A stretch of DNA of 64,000 nucleotides, from the NCBI RefSeq assembly GCF_000384135.1, contig NZ_KB913028.1:306351-370350 (forward strand), given 5' to 3'. This document shows positions 44,086-51,849 of this stretch, one piece after another (position 1 is the stretch's first letter; each line of letters begins with the position of its first letter). The position numbers were made by a program, and so were the translations under genes. The notes under the pieces are model-generated. The model was not told the origin of the DNA, made no database searches, and saw only the letters and a list, made by a program, of their open reading frames with translations. The stretch is from Succinispira mobilis DSM 6222 (GTDB lineage: Bacteria > Bacillota > Negativicutes > Acidaminococcales > Succinispiraceae).

Positions 44086-45045
44086 ATGGAAGAATACCAT
44101 TTTGCCTTCGGAATAGATGCCAACTACGTAAAATACGCGGGTGTTGTCATGACATCCATCGTCTGGAACCATCCCGGCCAGTCTATCTGCTTCCATCTGG
44201 CCTGTGACGGCCTGCATAAAGAAGACAAATCACGCTTGGAAACCTTCAGTAAACTCTATAGCCATACGCGCATCGAGCTCTACGACGTGCGCGAACAACT
44301 GCAAAGTATAAAGCTCTTTGCCGGCACCGTGCCGGAGAGGCTGAATCGCACAGTATTTTTGCGGATACTGCTGCCGGAGTTGTTGCCGGAAACGGCGCGG
44401 CGCCTGGTGTACTTAGACGCCGACATGCTCTGCGTCGGCGACCTCGCCCCGCTGTGGAATGCAAATCTGGAAGAACGGGCCGTCGGTGCGCTCCTCAATC
44501 CTGGCAACCTGCGCCTGAGCCGCGGCTTGGGCCTTTCGCACACACGCTATCTGAGCGCCGGAACGTTGGTTATCGATGTAGCCAAATGGCGCGAGCAAAA
44601 GCTAACCCAACGCGTGCTCAAAGCCTATAGAAAGCACGGCGCGCGCTTCAGCCTGCTGGAAGAAGACGCGCTCAATCTGGTGCTGGACGGCGACTTTACC
44701 GAGTTGCCTGCTGAATGGATTGCCTTCAGCGAAGCCTTTAATCCGCTGTTGCTGCGACGGCAGCCGGGAAACCTGCTGCTGCACTTTGTCAATGACGGCA
44801 AACCTTGGATCCGTTACTGCGCCCCTGAGATGGAAGAGCTCTACTGGGGTTATGTGCGTCGCTCCCTCTGGGCCGATATGCAACCCCTGGAGCCATGGGA
44901 AGTAAAGATTGCCTTTCTCGCCGGTCTCAACGCCAAAGAAAATCGCCGCTTTGAGGACGCGGCCCATTACCTGAGCCTAGCTGGCGAGCGTCTGATGCAA
45001 TACTACCTTGAGCATACCGGACAAATCATATCAGGAAAGGATTGA
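44086..45045 (+). CDS. GT8 family glycosyltransferase (cassette A, GC-rich)
   Basis: The 319-residue protein starts with YHFAFGIDANYVKYAGVVMTS, the GT8 nucleotide-sugar loop, and has the metal-binding DAD in LDADMLC, an SAGTLVIDVAKW segment, and LHFVNDGKPW with the conserved histidine. GT8 members transfer glucose or galactose from UDP-sugars. ATG 44086 follows AAGGAGG. It is 5 bases upstream of an autotransporter gene, so the likely acceptor is that protein. DNA is visibly GC-rich, using CTG, CGC and GCC codons where the homologue at 50833 uses TTA, CGT and GCT. The function is inferred from the family and context. Confidence 0.87.
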   Translation: MEEYHFAFGIDANYVKYAGVVMTSIVWNHPGQSICFHLACDGLHKEDKSRLETFSKLYSHTRIELYDVREQLQSIKLFAGTVPERLNRTVFLRILLPELLPETARRLVYLDADMLCVGDLAPLWNANLEERAVGALLNPGNLRLSRGLGLSHTRYLSAGTLVIDVAKWREQKLTQRVLKAYRKHGARFSLLEEDALNLVLDGDFTELPAEWIAFSEAFNPLLLRRQPGNLLLHFVNDGKPWIRYCAPEMEELYWGYVRRSLWADMQPLEPWEVKIAFLAGLNAKENRRFEDAAHYLSLAGERLMQYYLEHTGQIISGKD

Positions 45046-45050
45046 AACCC

Positions 45051-47015
45051 ATGAAACGAAGAAATAAGAAAAAACAACTTGCCTGCGCCCTGCAGGCCAT
45101 GTGCCTCGGTGGCGTCCTGCTCGCAGCAGACCCTGCGGCGGTCTGTGAAGCGGCGACGATCATCACAACACAGACCTACAGCAATCAAAGCCCGACCATT
45201 ACCGACGACATCAACATCACCGACGGCTACATCTCTGTAAGCGGCTATAACGGATCGGATACGGTCAACCTCACTGGGCAGAACATTTATATTAATCAGG
45301 GTAGTAGTGCCTACGCCCTCCTGGCAAAGGGGGTAGCAGGAGGCTGTGCGTCTGGCTACGGCGTCTTAAGGATCAACACAAACGATTCCTCTACAGTGCG
45401 AATTATCGGTAATGTAGAAACCGCCCCGCCTGATGGTTGCGCTACTGGAAGAATATATCTTTACTTAACAAACGCCGACTCCTTTCTGGCTGGAATGCCA
45501 ATACAGGGCAGTGGCAGTATAAACCTTAGCTTCACCAACGGCGCTACCTGGTATATACCGGAAGACGTTAACACTTTCACCGGAACAAGGGAAGGGGGGG
45601 TATCAGTATCTGCTGTCGGAGGCAATATCGACATTTACCATACACGGCCTGGCACAGTGCGCAGTGCCGCCGTCGGGACGCGCACCTTTAGTGCCGCTGG
45701 TGCTGACAACACTGGAGAGGGCAGCTTGTCGTTAAACGGCGCCACCTTCGCCCTCTCCAGTGACATCAAAAACAATCTGACCGATAAGGTCGTGCTTACC
45801 AAGGTCTCCGGCAATCCCCTTGATATTGTTGGAGCCGGTTGGGGGAGGGTCAACAACTACGCCCTCCAGATTGTCTACGACCCGGCCATGAGCAAGGACG
45901 GCACCTATACGGCCAGTGACCTAACGATCCTTACTACCGACAATACCGGTGATACGGTGACGGCCAAGGACTACCTGACTACCCGCACCGAAGCGGCTGG
46001 TCTAAAAACGGTAAATATCAAGCTTACACCTACCCTCAGCACCAGCGGCGGCGTGACCAAGCTCACCGCCCTCACCGTCAAGAACACTGATAGCGCCGGT
46101 CCAGCGGCAACCATGGCTAGTGCGGCGTCCGCCGCCCAGATGGCGGCTCTTGGCGCCTGGCGGGCGGAAAATAACGATCTGCAACGGCGTCTAGGCGATT
46201 TGCGTTGGGATGAAGGCAACGCCGGGGCCTGGGCGCGCGCCTATGGGGGCAAGAGTCAGATTCATAGTGGTGCTGGATCGGAAATTAGCTATCACGGCAT
46301 TCAGGTCGGCTATGACCGTGCCCGAACAATCGAAGAGGGCCGGATTTTCACCGGCATTGCAGTTTCCAATATGAAAGGCGATGCCTCGGGAACTGCGGGC
46401 AGGAGTGATCTCGACTCCAAGCTTTTTGGTATTTACGGCAGTTATGTTGGTAAAAGCGGGCACTTTATCGATGCGATTGTTAAATACGGACGCTTCACCA
46501 ACGACACCAATCGTACCCATGAGGGGATAAATTATGCCGGTGACTATGGCACGAACGGTCTCAACATGTCCCTCGAATACGGCTACCACCAGCAGCTACA
46601 TAACGGCTTTTACTTAGAGCCGCAGGCCGAGGTGAACTACAGCCATCTCAACAGCAGCTCCTATACCATGAACGCCGGCGGCACCAGCGGCGCCTTTGTC
46701 CGAAATAGTGGCGTAGACTCGCTCATCGCCCGCGTCGGCGTCAATGCCGGACGCAATACCAAAAACGGCAATATCTACCTCAAGCTCTCCTGCCTCCACG
46801 AGTTCAACGGCGACACCGGCATGACGGCCAACTATAATGGTACAACCGTCAGCAGTGATTCCTCCGGCAGCGATACCTGGATTGAGTACGGTGTTGGCTT
46901 CAATCAACGCATTGGGCAGAGCCAGAACCTCTACGGGGAGATCACTCGCAGTGCTTGCGCTGACAAGGTCAGCGACGACTGGAAGGCGAACCTTGGCTGG
47001 CGGGTTAGTTTCTAA
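45051..47015 (+). CDS. Autotransporter adhesin-like protein (cassette A, GC-rich)
   Basis: A basic N-terminus and hydrophobic segment ending near CEAAT form a Sec signal. The passenger is rich in glycine, asparagine and threonine, followed by a helical linker (AQMAALGAWRAENNDLQRR). A C-terminal beta-barrel of about 260 residues ends in LGWRVSF with terminal phenylalanine, as needed for Bam recognition. At 654 residues it is a small type V protein. ATG 45051 is well spaced from AGGAAAGG; an earlier in-frame TTG at 45042 is not. The barrel is closely related to that at 51850, while the passenger start differs. Confidence 0.88.
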   Translation: MKRRNKKKQLACALQAMCLGGVLLAADPAAVCEAATIITTQTYSNQSPTITDDINITDGYISVSGYNGSDTVNLTGQNIYINQGSSAYALLAKGVAGGCASGYGVLRINTNDSSTVRIIGNVETAPPDGCATGRIYLYLTNADSFLAGMPIQGSGSINLSFTNGATWYIPEDVNTFTGTREGGVSVSAVGGNIDIYHTRPGTVRSAAVGTRTFSAAGADNTGEGSLSLNGATFALSSDIKNNLTDKVVLTKVSGNPLDIVGAGWGRVNNYALQIVYDPAMSKDGTYTASDLTILTTDNTGDTVTAKDYLTTRTEAAGLKTVNIKLTPTLSTSGGVTKLTALTVKNTDSAGPAATMASAASAAQMAALGAWRAENNDLQRRLGDLRWDEGNAGAWARAYGGKSQIHSGAGSEISYHGIQVGYDRARTIEEGRIFTGIAVSNMKGDASGTAGRSDLDSKLFGIYGSYVGKSGHFIDAIVKYGRFTNDTNRTHEGINYAGDYGTNGLNMSLEYGYHQQLHNGFYLEPQAEVNYSHLNSSSYTMNAGGTSGAFVRNSGVDSLIARVGVNAGRNTKNGNIYLKLSCLHEFNGDTGMTANYNGTTVSSDSSGSDTWIEYGVGFNQRIGQSQNLYGEITRSACADKVSDDWKANLGWRVSF

Positions 47016-47115
47016 AACAGTTTTGCTGGCTTAAGGTGGTGGAGCAGACTTATATTTTCAATTTTTACATGATTTGCCCACGGCATAATATAATTGGCAG
47101 GGCTAAATCATATAG

Positions 47116-47145
47116 CGGTTTGTGAAATCGTTAGAGGTGTAAACC
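47116..47145 (+). pseudogene. Fragment resembling tRNA-Ser(GCT) anticodon and variable arms
   Basis: CGGTTTG-TG-AAATCGTTAG-A-GGTGT aligns with 43338-43365 of the intact tRNA with about five differences in 29 bases. The anticodon GCT has become GTG. The rest of the tRNA is not recognisable until CACTCCGCCA at 47481. It looks like a decayed copy interrupted by about 300 bases. Confidence 0.45.
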
Positions 47146-47351
47146 TATATAGCCATGCGTTATTTAACAATTCCGTTATTTGACAATATTATCATGTTGC
47201 GAATGTCGAATTTCTATGTCTGAGAGATGTCGCTAATGTAGATTAAGATCGTTATTCTGTCTGGTGGTTAGGTATGTCAGGTTATGAGACCTGATGCGTT
47301 ATTAAATAATTTAGTTTATATCGTTATATAATTGAAATGCAAAGGCAAAAT

Positions 47352-47385
47352 ATGGGTTGATTATAAAAACTTATAATTAACCCAT
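47352..47385. repeat. Inverted repeat, 15-bp arms
   Basis: ATGGGTTGATTATAA (47352-47366) and TTATAATTAACCCAT (47371-47385) pair throughout with one G-T and a 4-base loop. There is no T tract on either side. Its role is unknown. Confidence 0.6.
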
Positions 47386-47480
47386 AGGGAGTGGTCTTAG
47401 ATACGATGATAAAAAAGAAGGCATTTATAACATAAACGCATGTTTTTAGGGGGAATCAGGATATTAGTGATATTCCGACC

Positions 47481-47729
47481 CACTCCGCCATTTAAAAGTT
47501 AAGAGCTTTCAAGATTATTTCTTGAAAGCTCTTTTTGTTTTCAGAGTTAACCTTAAGGGTTGGCTCTAATTTTTTTGCTGGGCAAAGGCAAGACAATCGA
47601 ACTAGCAAAATTCTTAGCTTGAATTTCCATATTAAAAGTACCGTCATATTTTTCTACACTACTACGAATACTATCCAGACCAATGCCGCGCGACTTAAAG
47701 TCAAGTTTGCTGGACAGATAGTTCTGTTC
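47481..47729. repeat. Direct repeat copy B (249 bp)
   Basis: This is the second copy of 43391-43640, offset by 4,090 bases, starting with the last ten bases of a tRNA-Ser (CACTCCGCCA) without the rest of the tRNA. It contains the terminator (47501-47535) and the 3' end of the kinase gene. Confidence 0.92.
47501..47535. terminator. Terminator (copy B)
   Basis: It is identical to 43411-43445: AAGAGCTTTCAAG and CTTGAAAGCTCTT with a T tract on the plus strand and an A-rich flank. On the minus strand it lies just after the kinase stop and probably ends the regulatory operon. Confidence 0.75.
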
Positions 47730-48930
47730 GTTGTCTTGTTGACTTTGACCATCAAAACTATTATCGAGAGTAATAACTAGATTATCGCCTAGTGTTAAGA
47801 GAACGAGTTTTAAATATCTTTTTTCTGGTGCTGTAACTTTAGTTAAGGCTTCGGTGGCATTACGCAATAGGTTGCCTAAGATTGCTGTCATATCTAAAGG
47901 ATCAATGGGATTTTGCTTACCTAAATTAATTTCCCAAGTAGTTTCTACTGCTAAATTTTGTAAAACCCCTTGCCAATAATTAATGAGTGCGTTCACTAAA
48001 TCATTGCCACAAAGCGGTATTCCTAAAGGAAAAATTGCTTTGGTCGAGAAAACCGTGGGCGTAATTGTTGAGCGCTAGATAATTATTTTGAGCCAGAAAA
48101 TTATTGATGTTGTCGACAAATACTTGTAACTTGTTTTGGAATAATTGCGTGTTTTTTTCTATTTCCGTTAAATTTTGGTAATGTTCCTGCTCGGCTAAGT
48201 GCATTTCCTGCGTAACGGCTAAAATTGAGTTTAGTTGTCGTTGTCTAATTGCTTCGCGTGCCGCATACAGAGCGATTATCGTCCCTATTAAGCCACCGCA
48301 AGAAGCGATTAGGCGCACACAAAAGGCCGTGAAACTACGATCCTCATTAAACGGACTGGCCAAAATTGATAGAGCTAGCGTGACAAAAGTCAGTCCAGCC
48401 AGTGGTGACCAAAGTTTGGGGATAGAGTTATTGGCAAGTAAGGGTGCGGCAAAATGTTCGCTATAAAGCCAAAAAAAATAAAGGCAAAGCAAGGTTTCTA
48501 ATAATAAGATGAAACCAGTTTGAAAAAAAGGTACAGGGAACAGGGGGAAGTTATATTCAAGGGCATAAGCAATGGAAGTTAAACAAAACCAGACCATACC
48601 TAGGGGGGCAATTAAACAAAATTGCTTAGCCCAGGGGACTTTAATTACTATAGATAGATAAAAAAAATAGACTAGATGGAAAACAAAGCCAATGCGCGGT
48701 GAAAAAATCTGCGCATACTCTAACTGAATAGCTGATTCTAAACTAATAAGGATAAGTAGCCCAAAAAAAATTTTTTTTAAAGGGTACCGCAAATAGTGTC
48801 GAAAAATATAACATCGGATGAGATTGGCTGGTAAAATGTGGGCGAAAGTATAAAAAATGCTGGCTAACAAACTTAGTAGTGGCCAGTTTTGGATAATTTC
48901 GCTGGCATTTCCAGAAAAAATATAAGACAC
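47553..48930 (-). pseudogene. AgrC-like sensor kinase with ATPase domain, frameshifted, phospho-acceptor His absent
   Basis: Two frames cover one gene. From the ATG complement at 48928-48930 come six or seven membrane helices and a coiled coil, ending at 48001. The HATPase half (CGNDLVNALINYW, NLLRNATEAL, DNSFDG, KSRGIGLDSI) continues in the next frame to 47553. Removing one base from the five-A run at 48030-48034 joins them as NFPLGIPLCGNDLVNAL, the expected layout. Where AgrC-type kinases have RHD, this protein has LFQNKLQ, so the acceptor histidine is missing. It may be phase-variable, a recent pseudogene or a sequence error. Confidence 0.78.
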
Positions 48931-48947
48931 AACTAACCTCCGGATAA

Positions 48948-49811
48948 TTATTTCATATTGTTTTTAGAGCCAAGACTATCACTAATACCTTGTAAATAGC
49001 ACTTAAGCTCTTGTTGGCTAGATGCTTTAGCTAGCGCTAGCACGGTAAGGACATGGGATTGTAAATCATGGCGTAAACGCCTAGAAGAGCGCCAGCGTTC
49101 CATAATATCAGCATAGCGTTGCCGCTCAAATTCTTGTAAAACTTGCAGACTGTTAAGGAGATTACGGGCATAATCGCGCGCATTAATACTTTGGCAGAGG
49201 TAGACCATTATTTGAACACAAGCGATATTCGCTACCAAGAGCAAAAAGCGTGAAATTAGCACCCGCGGTGCTAAAGTTTGATGCCAGGGATCAATAAGTA
49301 AGACAATAAAAATTAAAACTAATTCGTAAGCTGCTAAATAAAGCCAAGGTTTTTTCTCTTGAACAGCTATTAAGGGGCGGAGTACTTGACGGATATACAC
49401 TAAAGTGGGGTAGATAAAGCTTAGAATAATTACCGTAATAACTAGGTTAGCAGTTAGATACGGAATTGTGGTCGGGAAAAATGCTTCAGCAATTCGCGCT
49501 AAGCTAAGCGTTAGAAAGGCTAAGGGGAGGGTTAATAAACTGATGGCTAGGACTTTGCCGGCAAACGCCTTGATGGTTAGAAGTGGATAGAGGATATACA
49601 GTAGTTGGAGCAGGAGGGATAGTTGCTGGTTAAAAGCGTTTGGAAATTGAACTTGAACTAAAACCTCACCACTTAATAACAATAAATACAGCGAGCTAGT
49701 AGGTAAAACTCCCCAACGGAGTTGGGTGCGAAAGGTATAAAAAATCAAACAGCTAAAGGGCAGAATATGGATAAAAGTATAATACAGGGTGCTGAAGGTT
49801 GCCAGTGTCAT
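48948..49811 (-). CDS. AgrC-like sensor with phospho-acceptor His but no ATPase domain
   Basis: This 287-residue protein has about six or seven membrane helices whose start (FYTFIHILP) matches the partner at 48930 (FYTFAHILP). A coiled coil and the phospho-acceptor region RRLRHDLQSHVLTVL follow, and then the protein stops at the point where the HATPase domain should begin. It is thus the complement of the downstream protein. It lies 25 bases after the response regulator and 17 before the kinase gene, in one operon. It could be autophosphorylated in trans by its neighbour. Confidence 0.8.
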   Translation of the reverse strand: MTLATFSTLYYTFIHILPFSCLIFYTFRTQLRWGVLPTSSLYLLLLSGEVLVQVQFPNAFNQQLSLLLQLLYILYPLLTIKAFAGKVLAISLLTLPLAFLTLSLARIAEAFFPTTIPYLTANLVITVIILSFIYPTLVYIRQVLRPLIAVQEKKPWLYLAAYELVLIFIVLLIDPWHQTLAPRVLISRFLLLVANIACVQIMVYLCQSINARDYARNLLNSLQVLQEFERQRYADIMERWRSSRRLRHDLQSHVLTVLALAKASSQQELKCYLQGISDSLGSKNNMK

Positions 49812-49836
49812 TGCAAAACTCCTCTACTAGACTAGA

Positions 49837-50562
49837 TTACGAGGTGTGTGCTGTACGCACTTTGAGAATTAAGTACTCGTGATATTGGCTACGAATACGA
49901 CTATAACGCTTACTGGAAATTGGTAACTTGAGTTGCTCGCTTAGAGTTAGTCCCGTTTCATCTAGGCTTTGGACATAATCGGCATTGATCAGTAGACCGC
50001 GATAACAGGCGAGAAATTGGGCTGGGGGCAGTTGCTCGCTAAGATGGGCTAAGGCAAGATTGCAATCGACCAGGCTCCCATTACTAAGATGCAGGCGCGT
50101 TTTTCTGTCAACTGTTTCTAAATATAAAATATCTGTGAGCGGAATTTGTAGCGGCATATAGTCTACGACTAAATCTAAGGTAGGGCGTGGGGCTTGGAAA
50201 AAGCGGCTACGTAATAAAGCGGTTTGCAATTTTTCTAAGCTCACTGGTTTGAGAATATAATGGGCGGCGGTAACCTCGAAAGCATCTAAAGCATAATCGG
50301 GGCTGGAGGTAATAAAGATTATGACACAATCGGCATTAAAGCGGCGCAAAATTCGGGCAGCTTCAATACCATTATCAGAACCTAAACAAATATCGAGCAA
50401 AACAATATCGGCGCGTACTTTGGCCACATCCTCTAAAAAGCGCTTATAACTAGTAACAGGGCGAATGTCAGCCGTTACATTTTGCTGGGCGCAAACTTTT
50501 TGTACGAGATCGCAAAGTTTATTTACTTGGCAGACTTCATCATCACAGATAACAATGCGCAT
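49837..50562 (-). CDS. LytTR-family response regulator (AgrA/LytR type)
   Basis: An N-terminal receiver has the acidic pair DD at 7-8, phospho-acceptor D57 in ADIVLLDICLG, and the conserved lysine in ILKPVSLEKL. The C-terminal LytTR DNA-binding domain spans about 140-240, with ILYLETVDRKTRLHL and FLACYRGLLINADYVQSL. ATG at the complement of 50560-50562 has GTGAGG seven bases upstream, better than a TTG six bases earlier (242 residues). It is divergent from the glycosyltransferase and autotransporter operon, whose promoter carries LytTR-type repeats, so it is the likely activator. Confidence 0.9.
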   Translation of the reverse strand: MRIVICDDEVCQVNKLCDLVQKVCAQQNVTADIRPVTSYKRFLEDVAKVRADIVLLDICLGSDNGIEAARILRRFNADCVIIFITSSPDYALDAFEVTAAHYILKPVSLEKLQTALLRSRFFQAPRPTLDLVVDYMPLQIPLTDILYLETVDRKTRLHLSNGSLVDCNLALAHLSEQLPPAQFLACYRGLLINADYVQSLDETGLTLSEQLKLPISSKRYSRIRSQYHEYLILKVRTAHTS

Positions 50563-50697
50563 AAACAAACCTCACTTTGCAAAAAATGTATTTAACAGCG
50601 ATTAACAATGATTTAAGAGCATTTAATAGCATATTATAAATTATACAGCATTTTTTATATTTTTAGTAGAGGCGGAGAGTACTATTTTGCCACTGGA

Positions 50698-50726
50698 GCA
50701 AACTTTTTGCCTGTTATACAAACTTT
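50698..50726 (+). promoter_or_regulatory. Two LytTR-type operator repeats (cassette B)
   Basis: GCAAACTTT at 50698-50706 and ACAAACTTT at 50718-50726 have a 20-base period. The second box begins 33 bases before the presumed -10 (TAAGAT, 50751-50756), exactly the distance seen in cassette A. Confidence 0.7.
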
Positions 50727-50832
50727 GCTTGGCTTTTGGCAGATTTTCGCTAAGATAAATAAGATAAGTTAGGGTGTACTGTGGATAGAAATGAGTAAAT
50801 GAATATTTTAACTAACAAAAGGAGCGATATTT

Positions 50833-51777
50833 ATGGGAGAATATCAAATTGCCTTTGGAGTAGATGCCAATTATGTGAAGTATGCAGGGATTGTGATGAC
50901 CTCGATTGTACTCAATCACCCGGGGCAACCGATCACCTTTCACTTAGTCTGCGATCGCCTGTTAGTAGCGGACAAAGAAAAATTGGATACTTTTACGCAG
51001 TTATATCGCAATACGCGTATTTTCATTTACGATGCGCATGAGATGTTACAGAAAATCCCGAGAGTTTCGGCTGCGGTAGCGCCAGAACGTTTAAATCAAA
51101 CGGTGTTTTTGCGCGTATTAATGCCGATGCTGTTACCACTAGAATTTAAACGGGTAATTTATTGTGATGCAGATATGCTGTGTTTAAAGAATATGGCCGA
51201 GCTGTGGCAGTTGGATTTGCAAGGTCAGCCTTTAGCGGCGGCTATGGAAGGCGATTATCAAGACAAAGCAAAACGCTTGGGCTTAAAGCAAAATCGCTAT
51301 TTTAATGCTGGGTTTATGGTGATTGATTTAGAACGTTGGCGACAGTTAGATTTAACTCGCCAGGTTTTAGACTGTTACCAACAGCAGGGCGCAACCTTTT
51401 CTTTATTAGAACAAGATGCGCTAAATAAAGTGTTGGAGGGTGCTTGGTTGGAAATAAGTCCCTATAAGGTTTATTTGCTAGATGCTTTTGAAGAAACTAG
51501 GATTACGCCACAGCCAGAGAATATTTTTTGGCACTTTCTTAATGAAGGGAAGCCGTGGATTGCTTATTGTGCGGCGCAAATTGAAAAAACCTATTGGAGT
51601 TATGTGCGGCGTTCCTTGTGGTATGAGTTGGAGCCTTCAGAACCTTGGGAAGTGCGGATTGCCCTATTAGCGGGCAAAAATGCCCGGCGGCGCGGCCAAT
51701 ATAAAGCTGCGGCTGATTATTTAGAAGTTGCCGCAGAGCGGTTATTTGAATTTTATTGTGCGCAGACTAAACGCTAG
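50833..51777 (+). CDS. GT8 family glycosyltransferase (cassette B)
   Basis: This 314-residue homologue of the enzyme at 44086 has YQIAFGVDANYVKYAG, the metal-binding DAD in YCDADMLC, RYFNAGFMVIDLERW and FWHFLNEGKPW. Both share a C-terminal helical extension beginning near YWSYVRRSLW and ending in a PWEVRIALLAG helix. AAAGGAG precedes the ATG. The autotransporter gene begins 73 bases downstream. As with cassette A, glycosylation of that autotransporter is the most economical role. Codon use matches the surrounding AT-rich genome. Confidence 0.88.
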   Translation: MGEYQIAFGVDANYVKYAGIVMTSIVLNHPGQPITFHLVCDRLLVADKEKLDTFTQLYRNTRIFIYDAHEMLQKIPRVSAAVAPERLNQTVFLRVLMPMLLPLEFKRVIYCDADMLCLKNMAELWQLDLQGQPLAAAMEGDYQDKAKRLGLKQNRYFNAGFMVIDLERWRQLDLTRQVLDCYQQQGATFSLLEQDALNKVLEGAWLEISPYKVYLLDAFEETRITPQPENIFWHFLNEGKPWIAYCAAQIEKTYWSYVRRSLWYELEPSEPWEVRIALLAGKNARRRGQYKAAADYLEVAAERLFEFYCAQTKR

Positions 51778-51849
51778 TTTTAAAACTAGCACTAAGCAGC
51801 GAAAATGACAATCAGTATTTAAGAAAAAACAATAAAGGAGTTTTAGCTT

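Larger units (their letters stand above)
47016..47480. other. AT-rich junction region without a gene
   Basis: The base composition drops sharply after the autotransporter stop. The stretch has no credible reading frame. It holds a tRNA-Ser-like fragment at 47116-47145, a CAGGT/ACCTG hairpin near 47280, and the inverted repeat at 47352-47385, and then enters direct repeat copy B. Confidence 0.6.

Noticed and set aside
44246-46907. Several long minus-strand reading frames across the GC-rich cassette
   Set aside because: These are opposite-strand shadows of the GC-rich GT8 and autotransporter genes; they lack ribosome binding sites and recognisable content.
43391-47729. Integrative element or genomic island with tRNA att sites
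   Set aside because: There is no integrase, excisionase or mobility gene in the segment, and the repeats are 250 bp, which fits homologous recombination better than site-specific integration.
48001-48045. Programmed ribosomal frameshift joining the two kinase halves
   Set aside because: No slippery heptamer of a known type plus downstream stimulatory structure is visible; a single-base homopolymer change explains it more simply.
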